Assembly: GCA_004524515.1 (NCBI GenBank)
Contig: SDNV01000066.1
Span: 1-15,553 of the forward strand
Reading direction: 5' to 3'
Length of the DNA: 15,553 bases
From: Promethearchaeota archaeon
Lineage (GTDB): Archaea > Asgardarchaeota > Lokiarchaeia > Sigynarchaeales > SOKP01
The position numbers and the translations under genes are program-made. Positions 7,545 through 14,017 of this stretch are shown here, one piece after another (position 1 is the stretch's first letter; each line of letters starts with the position of its first letter). Below the pieces are notes generated by a model. It saw nothing but the letters and a program-made list of their open reading frames with translations, was not told where the DNA came from and did no database searches.

Positions 7545-8348
7545 TTATTCTTTTTTTAGTTGTTTTTTTATTAATTCCATCAGTTCCTCTTCACTATATT
7601 CCATTTCTTCTTGTGAGGGAATGTAATTTTTTGCCAAATATCTTTTGAGCCATTTAGGCATTGTCCATGCGACAAGATTTCCAAAGGAAAATATTAAGGT
7701 CGTAGTTAAAATTAGGACACCGAGTAAAAAAGCAGTTGGAGTTTCAAAATTCATACTATTTACAGGGATTAATAAATAAAAAATGCTATTCAGACTAATT
7801 ATCAAAGAAGAAATCCCTACTATCAAATAGCGCGTTTTAATCCATGGGGCGATGGGTTCTTTGAAAATACGTTTATAATATCTTAATGATGAATATCCTA
7901 ACCATGGATAAGAGGCCAAAATTACTGCGGAAATTATTATAAGATAAAAATAATAATAAATTACTTCTGAAGGGTTCAAACTATAAATCTGAGGAATACT
8001 AAGAGGATAAAAGATTTTTAAGGCAAAATCTAACACTTTTAAGATAATTAGAATTACTAATAAATAGAGAAAAATGCTCTTTCTTTGTCTATAAAAAGTG
8101 GTTTTCGTAAAAAACAAAAGAAATATGTTAGATAAAAAATCCATCATCAAGAATATAATATAGGGAACCCCCGCAATGATTAAAATAATTTCTAACGAAT
8201 TCAATAAGAAAAAGGCGATTAAAAACCATAAATTTTTCAACTTGGTTTTTTTAACTTGAAAGAGAAGAAAAATCGCTACAAATAATTGCACTATCACATA
8301 AATAGCTTCCAACGTTAATATGACCAAAAAATTCGGAGTTAAATCCAT
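7545..8348 (-). CDS. Seven-helix integral membrane protein, function unknown
   Basis: A 267-residue protein with about seven hydrophobic helices at residues 8-31, 38-58, 60-80, 92-113, 129-149, 173-195 and 204-228. Basic loops between them (KKTKLKN, RQRK, RYYKR) suggest the even-numbered loops face the cytoplasm. A loop with EPIAPWIKTRY precedes helix 6, and a charged amphipathic tail (240-267, rich in E and K) follows helix 7. The layout resembles the 7TM sensory modules found N-terminal to histidine kinases, but no kinase or other output domain is attached and I cannot name a family. Neighbours on the same strand upstream are two very short ORFs ending directly before its ATG. It is convergent with the carboxylase operon. 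A membrane protein is certain; the receptor idea is inference. Confidence 0.8.
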   Translation of the reverse strand: MDLTPNFLVILTLEAIYVIVQLFVAIFLLFQVKKTKLKNLWFLIAFFLLNSLEIILIIAGVPYIIFLMMDFLSNIFLLFFTKTTFYRQRKSIFLYLLVILIILKVLDFALKIFYPLSIPQIYSLNPSEVIYYYFYLIIISAVILASYPWLGYSSLRYYKRIFKEPIAPWIKTRYLIVGISSLIISLNSIFYLLIPVNSMNFETPTAFLLGVLILTTTLIFSFGNLVAWTMPKWLKRYLAKNYIPSQEEMEYSEEELMELIKKQLKKE

Positions 8349-8350
8349 AC

Positions 8351-8443
8351 TTAAACCATAAATTTTTTTATAGTTAATTTAAAAATAAATTTTAATAAAA
8401 TATTACCGAAAAGAACCGAATTTCGTAGCAACCGCGCATTCAT
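8351..8443 (-). CDS. Possible 30-residue small protein
   Basis: ATG at 8441-8443 opens a 30-codon frame (MNARLLRNSVLFGNILLKF...KKFMV) that stops two bases before the ATG of the 7TM gene. It is preceded on the minus strand by an excellent ribosome binding site, GGAGGG, 8 bases upstream of the ATG, which is better than most sites in this window. The peptide is basic and hydrophobic and could be a leader peptide, a tiny membrane protein or a chance frame in AT-rich DNA. It begins two bases after the stop of the 67-codon frame at 8446-8649, so the three may be translated in series. Confidence 0.3.
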   Translation of the reverse strand: MNARLLRNSVLFGNILLKFIFKLTIKKFMV

Positions 8444-8445
8444 GC

Positions 8446-8649
8446 TTATATCCCTCCAATTGTGATTAAAGATTGATTTGTTGTCAATTCTAAAACTAAA
8501 AAATCAACCATCCCCTTAACATCCTTCACCTCCAACTTTACAAGTCGATTTTGAAATGAATTTAGAAAAACTTTTTTGAAATCTAAATAATCTAATTGGT
8601 TAAGAGGTTTAAATGGGCCGAATTCATCTTTAATCGCTAATTTAATCAA
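8446..8649 (-). CDS. Hypothetical 67-residue protein or gene remnant, TTG start
   Basis: An open frame beginning with TTG (8647-8649) and encoding 67 residues with ordinary amino-acid composition (IKLAIKDEFGPFKPLNQ... VDFLVLELTTNQSLITIGGI). A GAGGGG stretch directly before the TTG is too close to be a good ribosome binding site. The alternating hydrophobic pattern suggests an alpha/beta fold, but I do not recognise the family. It could be a genuine small protein, or the surviving piece of a longer gene, because the sequence starts and ends abruptly. It sits upstream of, and on the same strand as, the 7TM gene. Confidence 0.4.
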   Translation of the reverse strand: MIKLAIKDEFGPFKPLNQLDYLDFKKVFLNSFQNRLVKLEVKDVKGMVDFLVLELTTNQSLITIGGI

Positions 8650-8897
8650 GCCCCTCGATGCCGGGGACTAATATTTATTTTTTCCGACAGCTTATTCGCT
8701 AAATAGTCGATTATTTCCATTAAAACCCTACTATGATTATGAAATCCTAACGAATTTCAATATCTCCATTGAATTTAATAATAGAAAAATGTAATATGCT
8801 GTATATTTTAAATTTTTAGTTTATTTTTTAAATCTCATTCTCTTCAAATTTTTAATGAATCAATAAAAGTAAAAATTGGTTTTTAAAAAAAAATTTC

Positions 8898-9812
8898 TTA
8901 TTTGCTATCCTTATCTTTTTGCTCTTTTTTCTTCTTTTTTCGTATTTTCACTTTTTTCTGTTGTTCCACTATAACATTGCTAATAAATTGGGTGGTAGAA
9001 TAGGCTGATTCCGCTTCCCCTAAAGTTACATCTTTCAAATCGGCTTCTAAATCTTCTGCTTCTTTAGGAGAAAAAGCCATTTCTGACATAACGTAGTCTT
9101 TAGCGCTTTTTTGATGCCTTTTAGTTCGAAGTTCGGCGCGCTGTAAGTAGTAATGGCTTGTCATATGTAATACAATTCCCTCTCCGTAATAGAATAATAT
9201 TACAATTGGTGCCTCCCCGTATTTATTCTCCATCTCTTTACTTCTCACTAAAATCTTAACCTTTTTTTTATCAAGTATTGTTATTGGATAGCTACTTGAT
9301 TCAAGCCACCAAATAGGATCAGAATCGCCCTCAAATAATCCCTTGAGAAATTTATTATCCTTGCTCACAACTTCTACACGTACGCAATCATCGGCGGTTG
9401 GTCGTTGATTGTATTTAACATATTCAGGGAAAATTTTTTCTAGAACATGTAATAACGCCCAGTCTGTAGTAAACAAAAAACCTCCGTTTTCCACGTAGGT
9501 TTTAATTTTTGTTAAAGTCTGTGAGGAAATATCACTTCCCGGGCAATTTACAATAAGCATTTGATCGGGATTCAATTCAATTTTATCTAGCTCATATGCG
9601 TGTATTAACACATAAGGAACTGTTATAAGGTCTAAGACTAATTCAATTTTATCATAAGACCCGGCAACAATTATAATTGAAGACTCTTTAACTTTCTTTA
9701 AAAGTTCTAAATCTTTGGGCCTTTCTTTTTCCATTCTCTTTTCCATAATTTTGGAGGAGGCTTGATATGCTTTTTTCATTTTCTCATAATCCGTCATATA
9801 ACCCACTTTCAT
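8898..9812 (-). CDS. Protein with class I glutamine-amidotransferase-like (ThuA/DUF4159-like) fold
   Basis: A 304-residue soluble protein. Residues 1-44 are a charged helix. Residues 45-225 follow the flavodoxin-like pattern of GATase1-like proteins: strand SSIIIVAG (44-51), strand QMLIVNCPGS (84-93), helix, then YVENGGFLFTTDWALLHVLE (106-125), and late strands APIVILFYYGEGIVLHMTSHYYLQ (201-224). Cys90 sits at the end of a strand and His220 in a late SHY turn, but the classical GxCxG nucleophile elbow is absent, so amidotransferase activity is doubtful. Proteins of this kind are often ligand-binding or scaffolding modules. The C-terminal 25 residues are extremely lysine-rich (KVKIRKKKKKEQKDKD), suggesting contact with nucleic acid or an acidic surface. 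ATG at 9812 is used; Met6 at 9797 is an alternative and neither has a strong ribosome binding site. Function unknown. Confidence 0.7.
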   Translation of the reverse strand: MKVGYMTDYEKMKKAYQASSKIMEKRMEKERPKDLELLKKVKESSIIIVAGSYDKIELVLDLITVPYVLIHAYELDKIELNPDQMLIVNCPGSDISSQTLTKIKTYVENGGFLFTTDWALLHVLEKIFPEYVKYNQRPTADDCVRVEVVSKDNKFLKGLFEGDSDPIWWLESSSYPITILDKKKVKILVRSKEMENKYGEAPIVILFYYGEGIVLHMTSHYYLQRAELRTKRHQKSAKDYVMSEMAFSPKEAEDLEADLKDVTLGEAESAYSTTQFISNVIVEQQKKVKIRKKKKKEQKDKDSK

Positions 9813-9905
9813 TTTTTTTAGATTATTAAGAAAATTAGCTCTTATAAATAATCCTATGCTAAGAAATGATAAATGAGAAAAAAAATAATTTAAATAATTA
9901 AATAT

Positions 9906-10355
9906 TCATTTAAAGAATTCTTTATAGGAAAGAATCATACCTACTATCAGGAGAATCCAACCAATAATTACCAGAATCAAAGATAATCCCCCAATAACGA
10001 GAGTAATCCAAATAAGGGGTATAGCTATAAGAAGATGTTGGAACAAGTACAATATCCATGACCATTTTTCTCGTTTCTTAAAACTAGCAAAAATTATAAT
10101 GAGTCCTCCGATAGATACACTTACAAAGCCAAATCCCACCATCCTTATAAAAAAACTTATTAAAATCATTAATCTCGAATTAAAATTCCTTACTTGTGAT
10201 TCTGTAATTCCTAAATAATCTACGTGATAAGATTGGAAGGCTCCTGTTATAACATAAACTAATCCCATAATTAAAATGATTAAGTCAAGGAATATTAGTG
10301 AGATTATCGCAATATTCAACCTTTTTGAATCGGTAAATAATTTTGACTCGTTCAT
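9906..10355 (-). CDS. Four-helix membrane protein, function unknown
   Basis: 149 residues with hydrophobic helices at about 14-38, 62-91, 98-119 and 120-143. The short N-terminus (MNESKLFTDSKRL), the loop FKKREKWSW after helix 2 and the C-terminal KEFFK place basic residues on what is probably the cytoplasmic side. The loop between helices 1 and 2 (SYHVDYLGITESQVRNFNS) would then be outside. Glycine-rich helix 4 (VIGGLSLILVIIGWILLIVGM) suggests tight packing. No enzymatic motif is visible and I do not recognise the family. It is co-directional with the GATase-like gene (93 bases downstream) and the GTPase gene (122 bases upstream), but those gaps are wide enough for separate promoters. Confidence 0.7.
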   Translation of the reverse strand: MNESKLFTDSKRLNIAIISLIFLDLIILIMGLVYVITGAFQSYHVDYLGITESQVRNFNSRLMILISFFIRMVGFGFVSVSIGGLIIIFASFKKREKWSWILYLFQHLLIAIPLIWITLVIGGLSLILVIIGWILLIVGMILSYKEFFK

Positions 10356-10477
10356 ACAATAAACACATTTATACTATTTACTCAATTTTAAATTAATAAG
10401 ATTTCAATACACAATTATGTCAAATATATATTTAAAATTAAGCAATTGAGAATATTAAATCCCATTGAAAAAAAATT

Positions 10478-11077
10478 CTATTTGAGTTTCTTATAAGGAA
10501 GGCTATTGTAATTGAGAACTTTTATTACAAGTTCTTTAAAACTCTGAAGAATATTAAAATTCTCCTTTGAAGAAGTCTTTAAGTATTCTGTCTCATTATG
10601 TCTCTTTAAAAATTGATCTATTATGAGATCATTTACTTTTTCTTTTGAATTCGTCTCCTCAACAAGATCGTGTTTTGTTCCCAAGAAAATTTTTGGAACA
10701 GCTAAAATGTTTTTTTGGGCTAAATGTTTAAACCAATAATCTAGATCCAGTAAACTCTGAAGGTTAATTAATTCAAAAACCATAAAAATCCCATTTACTC
10801 CATTAATATAATAGGGAAACAATCGTTTAAATTGCTGTTGGCCTCCAAAATCCCAAATTGATAACCTCACAAATCCATCCTCTTGGTTGCCTTCAAGTTC
10901 TATAGGTAAATCAAATGTATAAAAATCGATCCCTATCGTTAATTTTGTATTAGAATCAAATGTATTGAAGCATAACCTCCTTGCTATGCATGTTTTTCCA
11001 ACAGCAGCCCCACCTAATAAACATATTTTAAAAATATAGGTAGGTTGTGTATTTTCTACCATTATCTTGCCACCCAT
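10478..11077 (-). CDS. Ras/Rab-superfamily small GTPase (paralogue of the one at 622-1215)
   Basis: A 199-residue G domain with P-loop GGAAVGKT (22-29), switch I Thr47 in LTIGIDF, G3 WDFGGQQ (Asp76, Gln80), G4 TKHD (134-137) and G5 TSSK (168-171). It aligns without gaps to the first GTPase from residue 14 to 59 (33 of 46 identical by hand count), and has a two-residue insertion before G3. Like its paralogue it has a Rab-like switch I with Arf/Spg1-like WDxGGQ and GTKxD boxes, and no C-terminal cysteine for prenylation. The Ras Gly12 and Gly13 positions are both Ala here. The start is ambiguous: ATG at 11077 has GGAG only one base away, whereas ATG at 11062 (MVENTQP...) has GGTGG at a better distance. 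The longer form matches the paralogue's N-terminal length. It is divergent to the iron-sulfur pair. Confidence 0.93.
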   Translation of the reverse strand: MGGKIMVENTQPTYIFKICLLGGAAVGKTCIARRLCFNTFDSNTKLTIGIDFYTFDLPIELEGNQEDGFVRLSIWDFGGQQQFKRLFPYYINGVNGIFMVFELINLQSLLDLDYWFKHLAQKNILAVPKIFLGTKHDLVEETNSKEKVNDLIIDQFLKRHNETEYLKTSSKENFNILQSFKELVIKVLNYNSLPYKKLK

Positions 11078-11291
11078 ACTCCTATTTAAATCTTTTAATG
11101 AGATTTTCCTTATAACGCTGTAATTAGATAAATATTAATAAATTGAAAATTCAATGATATAAAAAAAATAAAAAAATTCCTTCCTTTAAATTTAAGGTTT
11201 TTTTGGGTTTCTCAATAGTCTTATGAAAATGATGATAAATGGTGAAATTGCCTTAATTTAAAAATATGAAACTATATAATAGATAAGAAAG

Positions 11292-11320
11292 TATATAATA
11301 TCATATTAAAATATAAAAAT
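11292..11320 (+). promoter_or_regulatory. Putative promoter (TATA-like boxes) of the iron-sulfur gene pair
   Basis: Two TATA-like stretches, TATATAATA (11292-11300) and TATAAAAAT (11312-11320), lie 57 to 29 bases before the ATG at 11349. The first would place transcription start near 11320, leaving room for the AGGAG ribosome binding site at 11336-11340; the second would give a nearly leaderless transcript. The choice cannot be made from sequence in this AT-rich spacer. Confidence 0.35.
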
Positions 11321-11348
11321 ATCAACTATTTAATTAGGAGTTCTTAAA

Positions 11349-12221
11349 ATGTGTCAATGGTGTTTTAAGCATGGTGCTGGGAAAAAATGGTACCTGAACG
11401 CGAAGAATTATTATGCTGATCAGATTAGCACAGAAGAAGAAATGAAGGACTATTTAGAAGAACAATGGAAAAGTATGGAAAATCTTTTTATTCGAAAAAT
11501 TAAAGGGTTTTCTTCGATTGGCTTAGGATATAAAATGCAAATGCCTATTATAGGAAAGCTCATACGTGCTACTGCTGAAGGTATGATTCATAGTGAAAAA
11601 CATAACAGAAATCCTGCTCGAGGAGATGGTCATTTCGGGCAAGCAATACCATTAGAAGATGCTCAATTAATCATGTCCGAGCTAGCAGCAGAACCGATTA
11701 TAGAGAATTATTGCTTATGTCGTTATATGCAGCGAGGTACTAAAGAATGCTGCTGTATCAATTTTGGTTTACTTTCGGAAATTATTGAGAAAATTCCGAG
11801 ATATATCCCTAAGGATCGTGTAGTGAGAATAGATCGCGAAACAGCCATGGAAAGACTTGAAGAGCATAATAAAAAAGGTTATATTGCTTCTGTTTGGTTT
11901 CAACCAGTTCCATATATAAATGCAATTTGCTCTTGCGAGAGTCCAGAATGTGGCGGATTGCGTCTCAGGACTGATTTTGATTTGAATGCGTTCTATAAAG
12001 CTGAATATATTATCCAATTGGATCAGGAAAAGTGCATCGGGTGTAAACAATGCGTTTCAATGTGCCAATTTAGTGCGATACGATATGTCCCATCGCAGAA
12101 TAGAGTAATTATTGATTATGACAAATGCTTTGGCTGCGGAGTATGCCGACACGCGTGCAAACAGGAAGCACTTTCACTTATCCCCAGAGAAAAATATCCT
12201 GGATGGGATGGAACTTATTAG
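11349..12221 (+). CDS. Cysteine-rich protein with two ferredoxin-type 4Fe-4S clusters
   Basis: A 290-residue protein with 18 cysteines. The C-terminal part is a 2[4Fe-4S] ferredoxin domain: CIGCKQCVSMC (Cys229, 232, 235, 239) and CFGCGVCRHAC (Cys260, 263, 266, 270). Further cysteines lie in three groups that could bind more metal: MCQWC at the N-terminus (Cys2, Cys5, His8), CLC-x9-CCC (Cys122, 124, 134-136) and CSCESPEC (Cys194, 196, 201). There is no signal peptide or membrane helix, so it should be a cytoplasmic electron carrier or the iron-sulfur subunit of an oxidoreductase. I recall similar proteins (N-terminus CxxCxxHGxGKKWYL) from anaerobic deltaproteobacteria, but cannot name a function. 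AGGAG at 11336-11340 supports the ATG. The next gene begins nine bases after its stop, so the two form an operon. Confidence 0.85.
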   Translation: MCQWCFKHGAGKKWYLNAKNYYADQISTEEEMKDYLEEQWKSMENLFIRKIKGFSSIGLGYKMQMPIIGKLIRATAEGMIHSEKHNRNPARGDGHFGQAIPLEDAQLIMSELAAEPIIENYCLCRYMQRGTKECCCINFGLLSEIIEKIPRYIPKDRVVRIDRETAMERLEEHNKKGYIASVWFQPVPYINAICSCESPECGGLRLRTDFDLNAFYKAEYIIQLDQEKCIGCKQCVSMCQFSAIRYVPSQNRVIIDYDKCFGCGVCRHACKQEALSLIPREKYPGWDGTY

Positions 12222-12229
12222 GTGATAGT

Positions 12230-12511
12230 ATGATTAAAACAAAAGAGAGGACGAAAATGAAGAAAACAAAAATTAAAATTGATTATACTAGATGTGGGGA
12301 TAAAGGTGGGATTGATCCTAGAGAATGTACACTATGTCTTAAAGTATGTGACCCATGTGTGTTCCTGATGCACAATGTATTAGGGGTCGAAGAAGAAGAT
12401 CCAAAGGATCCTCAAGTCTGGCGAATAACTCCAGTTTGGCCCAGTGTTTGTATGCGCTGTATGAATTGCGTTGAAGCTTGTCCAGAAAAAGCAATAACTG
12501 TAAAATGGTAG
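12230..12511 (+). CDS. Small 2[4Fe-4S] ferredoxin-like protein
   Basis: About 93 residues with nine cysteines: Cys22, then CTLCLKVCDPC (Cys33, 36, 40, 43) and CMRCMNCVEACP (Cys74, 77, 80, 84). The second set is a standard 4Fe-4S motif ending in Cys-Pro. The first has CxxCxxxCxxC spacing, and the two are separated by an acidic DP-rich insertion (EEEDPKDP). It is an electron-transfer protein, presumably the partner of the cysteine-rich protein encoded immediately upstream. The open frame extends left into the upstream gene, but those residues are a shadow of it. Two starts are plausible: ATG at 12230 with GGTGAT at 12221-12226, or ATG at 12257 (84 residues, MKKTKIKIDYTRC) with AGAGGA at 12246-12251, which has slightly better spacing. 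No terminal transmembrane segment. The partner oxidoreductase is not visible in the window. Confidence 0.85.
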   Translation: MIKTKERTKMKKTKIKIDYTRCGDKGGIDPRECTLCLKVCDPCVFLMHNVLGVEEEDPKDPQVWRITPVWPSVCMRCMNCVEACPEKAITVKW

Positions 12512-12534
12512 AATTGTTCTTTCTTAAATTTCTA

Positions 12535-12541
12535 TTTTTTT
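12535..12541 (+). terminator. Poly-T tract, possible terminator of the iron-sulfur gene pair
   Basis: Seven T on the plus strand starting 24 bases after the ferredoxin-like stop, within a T-rich stretch between two convergent genes. No hairpin is needed in archaea; none is obvious. Confidence 0.4.
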
Positions 12542-12598
12542 CACTTATTTATTTTAGAAAATCAGATCTGAGATATTTCTATTATTCTAATATAGGAC

Positions 12599-13639
12599 TT
12601 ATTTAGCCTTTAAATAGAGACTTTTAGCCATTTTGTAAAAGGATTCCTTTATTTGTTCGCCGGTTAAAGCAGAAGTTTCAATATATTCCAAATTAAGCTC
12701 TTCTGCGAGCTCTTTTGCTTCTTGCTCTGAAATCTTACGGTCTTCAACCCGATCACGCTTGTTTCCTAATATAAATCCGATTAACTGTTCTTCGATATCT
12801 ACATGCTTTTCGATATCTTTATACCATTTTCTAAGACCCTTAAAGGTCTTTGGATTGGTTAAGTCAAACACTAATAACAATCCACGTGCACCTTTATAAA
12901 ATGCGGAACGCATGGTCTCAAACTTACTCTGCCCAGCAATATCCCAAATGACCAATTGTACGTTAGACTTTTTAACTCGTACAATCTTATCTTTTACATT
13001 TATACCAATGGAAGGAATATATTTCCGATCAAATGCACTCTCCGTAAATCTTAGAATAGTACTTGTTTTACCGACCATGGGATCGCCACAAACAATAATT
13101 TTAAATTGAAAATCGATTTTATCTTTTTCTACAATAATTTCTTCAGGAAACGCGTCGGATTCTTTAAGCTTTATTTCCTTTAATCTTATATCATTAAGAG
13201 TTTCAAGGACATTTTTACGTAGGTTTTTTATTTCACTTCCAATTAATTCTATTTCTTTTCCTGATTCTTCAAATTTAGTGATTTTTTGAGCCGTTTCATT
13301 AAAGTCTGTATCAAAATATTCTATTCCCTTATAAAATATGATATCATCCACTTCATTAAACAATAGAGTAATAGCGGCTTGTCCTACTCCTCCACGACGC
13401 TCTTTATCTTTGAATTGGATAAATTTGATTAATCCCTTCAATCCAATCGATGGAAATGGAATAATTGCTATTGATTCTGGGATAAGCCCTTGCTCCGCTG
13501 TTAGAAGGGTAATCGCTTTTATACTCACATGGGTTAAAAGATCATCGGATAAGTCAACTGGATCCCACCAGGTGGGTTTTGGCCCTATTTCCTCGTCAAC
13601 TTCGGTATAAATAATGCCATGTATTAAAGACTTATCCAT
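12599..13639 (-). CDS. Longin/NPRL2-like domain fused to a Rab-type small GTPase
   Basis: 346 residues in three parts. Residues 1-115 form an alpha/beta domain (IIYTEVDEEIGPKPTWWDP ... LIKFIQF ... ITLLFNEVDDIIFYK) whose pattern resembles the longin-like N-terminus of eukaryotic NPRL2 (IFFSEFxxxxGPKI, then a late strand with LLFN). Residues 118-165 are a charged, probably coiled-coil helix. Residues 176-346 are a Rab-like G domain: P-loop GDPMVGKT (185-192), switch I Ser210 in PSIGIN where Thr is usual, WDIAGQ (232-237), NKRD (293-296) and TSA (322-324). The G domain has conventional G4/G5 boxes, unlike the two other GTPases here. There is no C-terminal cysteine. It probably acts as a cytoplasmic switch whose attached longin-like domain regulates or localises it; that role is inference. 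It converges with the ferredoxin pair; no strong ribosome binding site precedes its ATG. Confidence 0.88.
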   Translation of the reverse strand: MDKSLIHGIIYTEVDEEIGPKPTWWDPVDLSDDLLTHVSIKAITLLTAEQGLIPESIAIIPFPSIGLKGLIKFIQFKDKERRGGVGQAAITLLFNEVDDIIFYKGIEYFDTDFNETAQKITKFEESGKEIELIGSEIKNLRKNVLETLNDIRLKEIKLKESDAFPEEIIVEKDKIDFQFKIIVCGDPMVGKTSTILRFTESAFDRKYIPSIGINVKDKIVRVKKSNVQLVIWDIAGQSKFETMRSAFYKGARGLLLVFDLTNPKTFKGLRKWYKDIEKHVDIEEQLIGFILGNKRDRVEDRKISEQEAKELAEELNLEYIETSALTGEQIKESFYKMAKSLYLKAK

Positions 13640-13868
13640 ATTAATTCTTTTTTTCCAAATGATTACAAATTAATGAAGTATTTGAATGAGAATAATAATT
13701 CGAAAAAAAAATATTTTTTCTTATAGCAATTATAATTTACTCTTTTTTAATTCCTTCTGTTTTTCTAAATGAAAATATAAGAAATAATATAACTCAACCT
13801 TAAATAATTTTTTTGATGAGTAATAAAATCTAAGTTATAGTAAATAAGTTATAAATATTGACAGAAAA

Positions 13869-13983
13869 TGGGAAAGGGGGGATTTGAACCCCCGACCACA
13901 CGGTTCCGAACCGTGTATCATTCTGGGATTAATTGATTAGGTAAAATTCATACCTTTTTCTTACCAAGCTAGACCACCTTCCC
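13869..13983 (-). tRNA. tRNA-Pro (CGG anticodon), with intron
   Basis: Minus-strand tRNA of 115 bases with a 41-base intron, giving a 74-nt mature RNA. Acceptor GGGAAGG pairs with CTTTCCC (one G-U), followed by A73; CCA is not encoded. The D-arm reads GTCT-AGCTTGGTA-TGAT after splicing, with A14, G15, G18, G19 and A21 all conserved. The anticodon arm is CACGG-TTCGGAA-CCGTG, giving anticodon CGG, which reads CCG proline codons. The T-arm is GGGGG-TTCAAAT-CCCCC. The anticodon loop is uninterrupted; the extra bases sit in the D-arm. It lies 34 bases downstream of the UPF0147 gene on the same strand. Confidence 0.93.
13921..13961 (-). other. tRNA-Pro intron in the D-arm (41 nt)
   Basis: The bases between A21 and U22 of the mature tRNA do not fit any tRNA position, and removing them restores a canonical D-loop. 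Placing the cuts as TTGG-TA/A on the 5' side and CCAG-AA/T on the 3' side gives two 3-base bulges flanking a 4-bp TTGG/CCAG helix, matching the bulge-helix-bulge used by archaeal splicing endonuclease. The outer and inner helices are weak, so it is a relaxed form. A small hairpin AGGTA/TACCT lies inside the intron. The exact edge is ambiguous by one A. Confidence 0.75.
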
Positions 13984-14017
13984 TTAATATCTGTTTATGA
14001 AAAATAAGGAGATTGAT

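Noticed and set aside
8641..8670. A GC-rich patch, CCCCTCGATGCCGGGG, in otherwise AT-rich DNA, resembling a tRNA T-arm or small hairpin.
   Set aside because: Only four C-G pairs close the stem, the T-loop consensus TTCRA is missing on both strands, and no acceptor or anticodon arm can be built around it.
11161..11210. A near-palindrome CCTTTAAATTTAAGG followed by seven T, looking like an intrinsic terminator on the plus strand.
   Set aside because: It sits between two divergent genes, so no plus-strand transcript arrives there. The arms are imperfect and A/T-rich, and flanking A-runs show it is probably compositional.
12125..12229. N-terminal part of the open frame that ends at 12511 (MLWLRSMPTR...).
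   Set aside because: It overlaps the end of the upstream iron-sulfur gene in another frame and does not look like a ferredoxin. Starts at 12230 or 12257 have ribosome binding sites.
13338..13610. A 90-codon plus-strand frame antisense to the longin-like domain.
   Set aside because: The minus-strand frame has clear GTPase fusion homology; the plus-strand translation has no plausible domain or start signals.
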